From an uncultured Clostridia bacterium (GTDB lineage Bacteria; Bacillota; Clostridia; Oscillospirales; Acutalibacteraceae), in assembly GCA_930990065.1 (NCBI GenBank), contig CAKNOA010000014.1:1-48782 (forward strand): a DNA stretch of 48,782 nucleotides, written 5' to 3'. Below the pieces are notes generated by a model. The model saw only the letters and a program-made list of their open reading frames with translations, searched no databases and was not told where the DNA came from. Below, piece by piece: positions 43,813 through 48,782 of this stretch (the stretch's first letter is position 1; the number at the start of each line of letters is the position of its first letter). The translations under genes were made by a program, and so were the position numbers.

Positions 43813-45237
43813 ATGAGAGTTTTATTCTGCACCAGTGAAGCGCTCCCCTTTGCCGCTACGGGCGGATTGGGCGATGTGTCAGGTTCGCTGCCACAGGCGC
43901 TGCGTACCCGTCTGATCGGCTGCCGTATTGTGATGCCGCTGTATGACGATATTCCCCAGGAAATGAAAGACAACATGCAGTTTATTACGTCGCTGTCGGT
44001 GCCGGTGGCTTGGCGGCGGCAGTACTGCGGTGTTTTCCAGGCCAAATATAACGGCGTAATCTATTATTTGCTGGATAACCAGTATTATTTTAAGCGCCCC
44101 GGCCTGTATGGGTATTATGATGATGCCGAACGCTTTGCGTTTTTGTCCCGGGCGGCGCTGGAAATGCTGCCGTGTGTGGACTTTAAACCGGATATCATCC
44201 ACTGCAATGACTGGCAGACGGCGATGACACCGGTTTACTACCATATGTTCTACGCCAATCAGGACTGGTACCGCGGGATCAAAACCCTGATCACGATTCA
44301 CAACATTCAGTATCAGGGCAAATATGGCATGGAGCTGCTCAGCGACGTGCTCGGTGTCCCGCAGAACCAGGCGCACCTGTTGGAATACGAAGATTGCGTC
44401 AATATTTTAAAGGGCGCCATCGAGTGTGCCAACTGGGTGACGACCGTCAGCCCCACCTATGCGGAAGAAATTCTCGACCCGTGGTATGCCCACCGGCTCG
44501 ACGGCATTTTGCGCCAGCGTTCGTGGAAGCTGTCGGGAATCCTCAACGGCATTGATGTGGACAGCTACAACCCGGCAACAGATCCCAATGTTTACCAGCA
44601 TTATTCGGTGGACGATATGAGCGGCAAGGCGGAAAATAAGCGCCGCCTGCAGGAGAGGCTGTATCTGGAGCAGGACCCGGATGTGCCCATGATCGGGATG
44701 GTCACCCGCATGGTATCGCACAAAGGCTTGGACCTTGTCAAAGAAGCAGCGGACGACCTAATGCGCAGTACCAATGTACAGTTTGTCATTTTGGGCAGCG
44801 GGGATTGGGAGTACGAAAGCTTCTTTAGGGAGATGCAAGACCGCTATCCCGGCCGGTTCTGTACGTGTATTGGCTATGTACCGGAGCTTTCCCGCAAAAT
44901 TTATGCGGCCTGTGATATTTTCCTGATGCCCAGCAAGAGCGAACCCTGCGGCCTTTCCCAGATGATTGCGCTGCGGTATGGTGCCATTCCGGTGGTGCGC
45001 GAAACCGGTGGCCTGAAGGATTCCATTCAGGACAGCGGCGACGGGCAGGGCAACGGCTTTACCTTCTACACGTATCATGCCGGTGACATGCGTCACGCGA
45101 TCGACCGCGCGTTGGAAGGATATGCCAACAAGGAAGGCTGGCACACGCTGATGGACCGTGCCATGCGGTGCGACAACAGCTGGGGCCGTTCGGCTAACGA
45201 ATACATTCGCCTTTATAAAAAGCTTTTACAGAGCTAA
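43813..45237 (+). CDS. glgA: Glycogen synthase (ADP-glucose type, GT5)
   Basis: The 474-residue glycosyltransferase extends alpha-1,4-glucan chains with ADP-glucose. The N-terminal GT5 domain and the C-terminal motif PSKSEPCGLSQMIALRYGAIPVV are clear, as are CNDWQTA and HNIQYQGKYG. In the N-terminal substrate motif, usually KTGGL with Lys15 in E. coli, this protein reads AATGGL, with Ala at position 15. I recall this variant from some Ruminococcaceae-like synthases. GAAAGTAGG lies upstream of the ATG. It follows glgD closely and ends at a large hairpin. Confidence 0.94.
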   Translation: MRVLFCTSEALPFAATGGLGDVSGSLPQALRTRLIGCRIVMPLYDDIPQEMKDNMQFITSLSVPVAWRRQYCGVFQAKYNGVIYYLLDNQYYFKRPGLYGYYDDAERFAFLSRAALEMLPCVDFKPDIIHCNDWQTAMTPVYYHMFYANQDWYRGIKTLITIHNIQYQGKYGMELLSDVLGVPQNQAHLLEYEDCVNILKGAIECANWVTTVSPTYAEEILDPWYAHRLDGILRQRSWKLSGILNGIDVDSYNPATDPNVYQHYSVDDMSGKAENKRRLQERLYLEQDPDVPMIGMVTRMVSHKGLDLVKEAADDLMRSTNVQFVILGSGDWEYESFFREMQDRYPGRFCTCIGYVPELSRKIYAACDIFLMPSKSEPCGLSQMIALRYGAIPVVRETGGLKDSIQDSGDGQGNGFTFYTYHAGDMRHAIDRALEGYANKEGWHTLMDRAMRCDNSWGRSANEYIRLYKKLLQS

Positions 45238-45253
45238 TTTTTCCCTTTGTTTC

Positions 45254-45309
45254 AAACGGATCGCAGCGGGCGGTGCGCCAAGTGGCACACCGCCCACGGA
45301 TCCGTTTTT
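45254..45309 (+). terminator. Terminator after glgA
   Basis: A large hairpin pairs AAACGGAT (from 45254) with ATCCGTTT, encloses a GGGCGGTG/CACCGCCC-type inner stem, and ends in a T tract. Confidence 0.8.
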
Positions 45310-45343
45310 CTATTATGACAATAATTATGGAGGAGACACAAAA

Positions 45344-47374
45344 ATGGATTGCGTATTTTCGGAACAGAACGGCTGCCTTCTTTGGCAGTATGACAGCGAA
45401 ACGCTGCAAATTGAACCGTGGGGGGAAAACAGCCTGCGGCTGCGCGCTTGGTGCCAAGCGAAGCGGCCACAAGAAGATTGGGCGCTGACGGAACCCGTAC
45501 CCAGTGGATTAGGGCATATCCGCTACGAAGAGCGGCGGGGGCACACCGTAGCCGTAATCGAAAACGGAAAAATTACGGCCAAAGTGACCGAAGGCGGCAA
45601 AGTGACCTTTTTAAACGAAAAGGGGCACGTGTTGCTGGAAGAATACGTGCGCTACCGCAAAGATGTGCGGGAATTTTGCAGTGCGCTGAATTTGTGCGGG
45701 CGGGAATTTCGGCCCATTATGGGGGGCGATTACGGATTAACCGTGCGGTTCGAATCCGACCCCCACGAAAAGATTTTCGGGATGGGGCAATACCAGCAGC
45801 CGTTTTTTAATGTAAAAGGCTGCACCCTGGAACTGGCCCACCGCAATTCCCAGGCCAGCGTGCCGTTTTATGTATCCAGTTTGGGGTATGGTTTTTTGTG
45901 GAATAACCCGGCCATCGGGCGGGTGACCTTCGGACTGAATATGACGGAATGGACCGCCACCGCGACCCGTGGGGTGGATTACTGGATCACCGCCGGGGAT
46001 ACGCCGGCCATGGTGGAAGAACAGTACGCCAATGTCACCGGCAAAGTGCCCATGATGCCGGAATACGGGCTGGGGTTCTGGCAGTGCAAATTGCGGTACC
46101 GCACCCAGGAAGAAGTGCTGTCGGTGGCGCGGGAATATAAGCGCCGGGGGCTGCCCATCGATGTGATCGTCATCGACTTTTTCCATTGGCGCAAACAGGG
46201 GGACTGGGGCTTTGACGAGCGCTTTTTCCCCAACCCCAAAGCCATGGTGGACGAACTGCACAGCATGGGCATTGAGCTGATGGTATCCATTTGGCCTACG
46301 GTGGATGTAACCTGCGACAATTTTGCCGAAATGTTGCAAAAAGGCTATCTGGTGCGCTGCGACCACGGGTTGCGGCATACCATGGATTTCATGGGTGATA
46401 CGGTGTTTTATGATGCCACCCATCCGGGTTCCCGGGACTTTGTGTGGCATCAGGCTAAAAAGAATTACTACGACCTGGGTATCCGTATTTTCTGGCTGGA
46501 TGAAGCGGAACCGGAATATTCCGTGTATGATTATCCCAACTACCGGTACCACCTGGGCACCGATTTGCAGGTCGGTAACCTGTACCCGGTGATGTATGCC
46601 AAAACGTTTTACGACGGCATGGAACAGGCGGGACAAAAACAGATCGTCAACCTGGTTCGCTGTGCCTGGGCCGGCAGCCAGAAGTACGGGGCGCTGGTGT
46701 GGAGCGGCGATATTGATTCCAGTTTCCGCGCCATGCAGACGCAGCTGCGTATCGGCCTTTCCATGGGAATGGCGGGCATTCCCTGGTGGACCATGGATTG
46801 CGGTGGATTCCATGGCGGCGACCCCGAAAGTGAAGAATTCCGGGAACTGCTGATCCGTTGGTTCCAGTGGAGCTGCTTCTGTCCGGTAATGCGCTTGCAC
46901 GGCGACCGGCTCAACCCCGAAGAAAGCCAGGGAGCGCTGCCCATTAAACGGCCCCCTGAAAATGGCTTGCTGCCCAGCGGCGGCCCCAACGAAGTATGGA
47001 GCTATGGGGAAGCCTGCGGGGAAATTTTGGAGCGGTATTTACACCTGCGGGAAAAATTGCGCCCCATCACCCGGGAAGCCATGCGCCAAGCCCACGAAAA
47101 GGGCACGCCGGTGATGCGCCCGCTGTTCTATGAATTCCCTGATGACCCCCAGGCCTGGGAGGTGGACGACACCTATCTATTCGGCAGCCGTTTGCTGGTG
47201 GCTCCGATTCTGGAATTGGGGGCCCGCACCCGCAAACTGTATCTGCCAAAAGGCGCACTGTGGCAGTCGCTGTATACCGGGGAACGTATCGAAGGCGGCC
47301 AGTGGATTGAAACACAGGCCCCCCTGGACGAAATTCCCGTCTTTTTGCGGGACCCGGAGAAACTCCATCTGTAA
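45344..47374 (+). CDS. Glycoside hydrolase family 31 (alpha-glucosidase/alpha-xylosidase)
   Basis: The 676-residue cytosolic enzyme has the GH31 layout, an N-terminal beta-sandwich and a TIM barrel. The catalytic nucleophile is Asp386 in FWLDEAEPE and the acid/base Asp456 in VWSGDIDSSF. Other landmarks are WQCKLRYRTQEEV and PWWTMDCGGFHGG. No signal peptide is visible. Substrates in the family include maltose-like glucosides and isoprimeverose-type xylosides, and I cannot decide between them. GGAGGAGA lies before the ATG at 45344; a longer in-frame version would overlap glgA and the terminator. An MFS transporter gene follows 84 bases downstream, with its own promoter. Confidence 0.9.
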   Translation: MDCVFSEQNGCLLWQYDSETLQIEPWGENSLRLRAWCQAKRPQEDWALTEPVPSGLGHIRYEERRGHTVAVIENGKITAKVTEGGKVTFLNEKGHVLLEEYVRYRKDVREFCSALNLCGREFRPIMGGDYGLTVRFESDPHEKIFGMGQYQQPFFNVKGCTLELAHRNSQASVPFYVSSLGYGFLWNNPAIGRVTFGLNMTEWTATATRGVDYWITAGDTPAMVEEQYANVTGKVPMMPEYGLGFWQCKLRYRTQEEVLSVAREYKRRGLPIDVIVIDFFHWRKQGDWGFDERFFPNPKAMVDELHSMGIELMVSIWPTVDVTCDNFAEMLQKGYLVRCDHGLRHTMDFMGDTVFYDATHPGSRDFVWHQAKKNYYDLGIRIFWLDEAEPEYSVYDYPNYRYHLGTDLQVGNLYPVMYAKTFYDGMEQAGQKQIVNLVRCAWAGSQKYGALVWSGDIDSSFRAMQTQLRIGLSMGMAGIPWWTMDCGGFHGGDPESEEFRELLIRWFQWSCFCPVMRLHGDRLNPEESQGALPIKRPPENGLLPSGGPNEVWSYGEACGEILERYLHLREKLRPITREAMRQAHEKGTPVMRPLFYEFPDDPQAWEVDDTYLFGSRLLVAPILELGARTRKLYLPKGALWQSLYTGERIEGGQWIETQAPLDEIPVFLRDPEKLHL

Positions 47375-47394
47375 AATTTAGTTTAAAAAGCATG

Positions 47395-47423
47395 TTGACA
47401 AACCAGCTTTTCAACCGTACAAT
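47395..47423 (+). promoter_or_regulatory. Sigma-A promoter of the MFS transporter gene
   Basis: A perfect TTGACA (47395-47400) and TACAAT (47418-47423) are 17 bases apart, 36 bases before the start at 47459. Confidence 0.8.
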
Positions 47424-47458
47424 AGAAAAGGAATTTTCACAGGAGGAGAGAAGCACCT

Positions 47459-48709
47459 ATGCACCATTTCCTGTATCGTATGCGGCGCCGGGCCCGGGGG
47501 TTCCAGTGGGATGACGGGGATCACCGGTGGATGTGGTTTTTGGCGGTCAACAGCATGCTGTACATCTCGTCGGCTGCGTATACGCCGTATTTAACCATGT
47601 ACTATGCCGAAAAAGGTATGACGTCGTTTGAAATCGGCATTTTGGCTGCCATTGGGCCGATTATTTCCATCTGCGTGCAGCCGCTGTGGGCCATTTTCAG
47701 CGACCGCACCGGCCGCCGGAAATTAACCCTTTCCATTGTGATTGCCGGAACCGGGTTATCGGTGCTGTGTTACCGGTTGGGGGATTCCTTTTTATTCTTC
47801 TTCCTGGTGTCCATGTTGGTGTACTCGTTTTCTACGTCCATTTGTCCGTTGAGCGATGCCCTGACGCTGGAATACGCCAACGAAAAGCACATCAATTTTG
47901 CCCGTATCCGCATTGGCGGTACGCTGGGATATGCCGTGATGGCACTGGTAATCGGCGGCTTTTTGAAGCAGGACCCCGCCGTTTCCTTCCTGGTGGCGGC
48001 CGGTTGCTATGGGGTGATGTTCCTGGTTTCGCTGAAGGTACCTATTGCCGGTACGTCGGTAAAGCGGGAGAAAAGGAAGCGGCAAAAAGGGGAAAAACGG
48101 GAAAAGGGACGGATTTTCTACGATAATACGTACATATTCGTACTGATTGCGTGTTTTGTTATGACTATCGGCATGAGTTTTAACACGAATTTCATGTCGG
48201 TGTACCTGGGAGAACTGGGGTATGACCAAAACATGGTGGGCATTGCCAATGCCGTTTCGGCCCTTTCCGAAGTGCCCATTTTGCTGCTGGCCGGAAAACT
48301 GATGCAGAAGTTCACCCCGGTGCAAATTCTGTGTGCTTCGTGCTTCTTCATGGCGTTGCGGCTGGTGCTCATGACCGGCGAAACGACGTTTTTCATCATT
48401 GTGTCCCAGCTGCTGCAAAGTGTAACATACATGACCATGTATTATAGCTGTGTCATGTTCATGAGTCAAAATACCTATCCGGATCGCCGGTCCCAGGGCC
48501 AGAGTATTTTTACCATGGTACAGGCCGGGTTTGGCTCCATTTTGGGCAGTTTGGTGGGCGGTTCGGTCGCCCAGATGTTGGATTTGCAGACGGCCTACCG
48601 GGTCATGGCACTGTTTTTGTGCGTGATTGGGTTGGTTGTGGTGGCAGCGTACCGGCTCTATACAAAAAAACAGCGTGCGGCCCAGTCGATGGTACCGCCC
48701 GCTTCGTAA
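47459..48709 (+). CDS. MFS transporter, MFS_1-like (LacY/nucleoside-symporter-related)
   Basis: The 416-residue protein has 12 predicted transmembrane segments in two halves, separated at about residues 200-217 by a very basic cytosolic loop (KREKRKRQKGEKREKGR). The loop between segments 2 and 3 (WAIFSDRTGRRK) is the MFS signature. The pattern fits the MFS_1-like group related to phenylpropionate and oligosaccharide symporters. The substrate is unknown; next to a GH31 enzyme, an oligosaccharide is a reasonable guess. AGGAGGAGAG lies before the ATG. The 73 bases after its stop hold no clear terminator before the window ends. Confidence 0.85.
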   Translation: MHHFLYRMRRRARGFQWDDGDHRWMWFLAVNSMLYISSAAYTPYLTMYYAEKGMTSFEIGILAAIGPIISICVQPLWAIFSDRTGRRKLTLSIVIAGTGLSVLCYRLGDSFLFFFLVSMLVYSFSTSICPLSDALTLEYANEKHINFARIRIGGTLGYAVMALVIGGFLKQDPAVSFLVAAGCYGVMFLVSLKVPIAGTSVKREKRKRQKGEKREKGRIFYDNTYIFVLIACFVMTIGMSFNTNFMSVYLGELGYDQNMVGIANAVSALSEVPILLLAGKLMQKFTPVQILCASCFFMALRLVLMTGETTFFIIVSQLLQSVTYMTMYYSCVMFMSQNTYPDRRSQGQSIFTMVQAGFGSILGSLVGGSVAQMLDLQTAYRVMALFLCVIGLVVVAAYRLYTKKQRAAQSMVPPAS

Positions 48710-48782
48710 AAAAAACACCCTTTCTCCTGGTGAACAGGTCCAGTAAAAACGGACAATAGACAAAGTACCCCCTGATGTAGGA

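Noticed and set aside
45158-45343. Longer GH31 start overlapping glgA
   Set aside because: It would translate the glgA end and the terminator hairpin. The ATG at 45344 has a strong ribosome binding site.

Overview
The window looks like a chromosomal segment from a sporulating, fermentative, moderately GC-rich Firmicute of the Clostridia, most likely Oscillospirales/Ruminococcaceae-like. The grounds are strong purine-rich ribosome binding sites, canonical sigma-A promoters (TTGACA-17-TATAAT type), a spoIID gene, an aldo/keto reductase with a clostridial-type ferredoxin tail, and a glgC-glgD-glgA glycogen operon. The genus is inferred, not shown. I see no tRNA, rRNA, CRISPR array, transposase, phage gene or attachment site. 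This is mostly core chromosome, and I did not find one clearly novel multi-gene system.

Layout. (1) 72-2228: two divergent D-2-hydroxyacid dehydrogenases. (2) 2325-6313: an ABC exporter, an iron-sulfur aldo/keto reductase and the DNA repair glycosylase MutY. (3) 6455-15391: murD with its own promoter; an operon of two M42 aminopeptidases, an acetyltransferase-like protein and a PLP lyase-family protein; then metG, tatD and a radical-SAM-like protein that lacks the cluster cysteines. (4) 15446-20286: an Eis-like acetyltransferase, a tiny membrane protein, glycerol dehydrogenase, an orphan peptide-binding lipoprotein and a zinc-ribbon membrane protein. (5) 20365-26911, minus strand: trmL, pgk, tpiA, gpmI and glgB. 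The three glycolytic genes are separated by terminator-like hairpins, and GlgB carries a histone-H1-like basic tail. (6) 27110-34410: a small basic protein; a MORN-repeat protein paired with a metallo-beta-lactamase-fold hydrolase; MscS with an overlapping acetyltransferase; and an MBOAT/DHHW pair for polysaccharide O-acylation. (7) 34633-39901: ptsI behind a candidate operator, spoIID, citrate synthase and a polytopic membrane protein of unknown function. (8) 40064-48709: gapA, glgC-glgD-glgA, a GH31 glycosidase and an MFS transporter.

Taken together, the right half is a central-carbon and storage-carbon neighbourhood: lower glycolysis (gapA, pgk, tpiA, gpmI), PTS enzyme I, citrate synthase, and the ADP-glucose route to glycogen (glgC, glgD, glgA, glgB). 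Two palindromes that overlap the -35 elements of ptsI and glgC suggest that these carbon genes are under specific repression. The points most worth a second look are the cysteine-less TatD-associated radical SAM relative, the H1-like tail on GlgB, the MORN/MBL pair, the zinc-ribbon/lipoprotein pair, and the two candidate operators.
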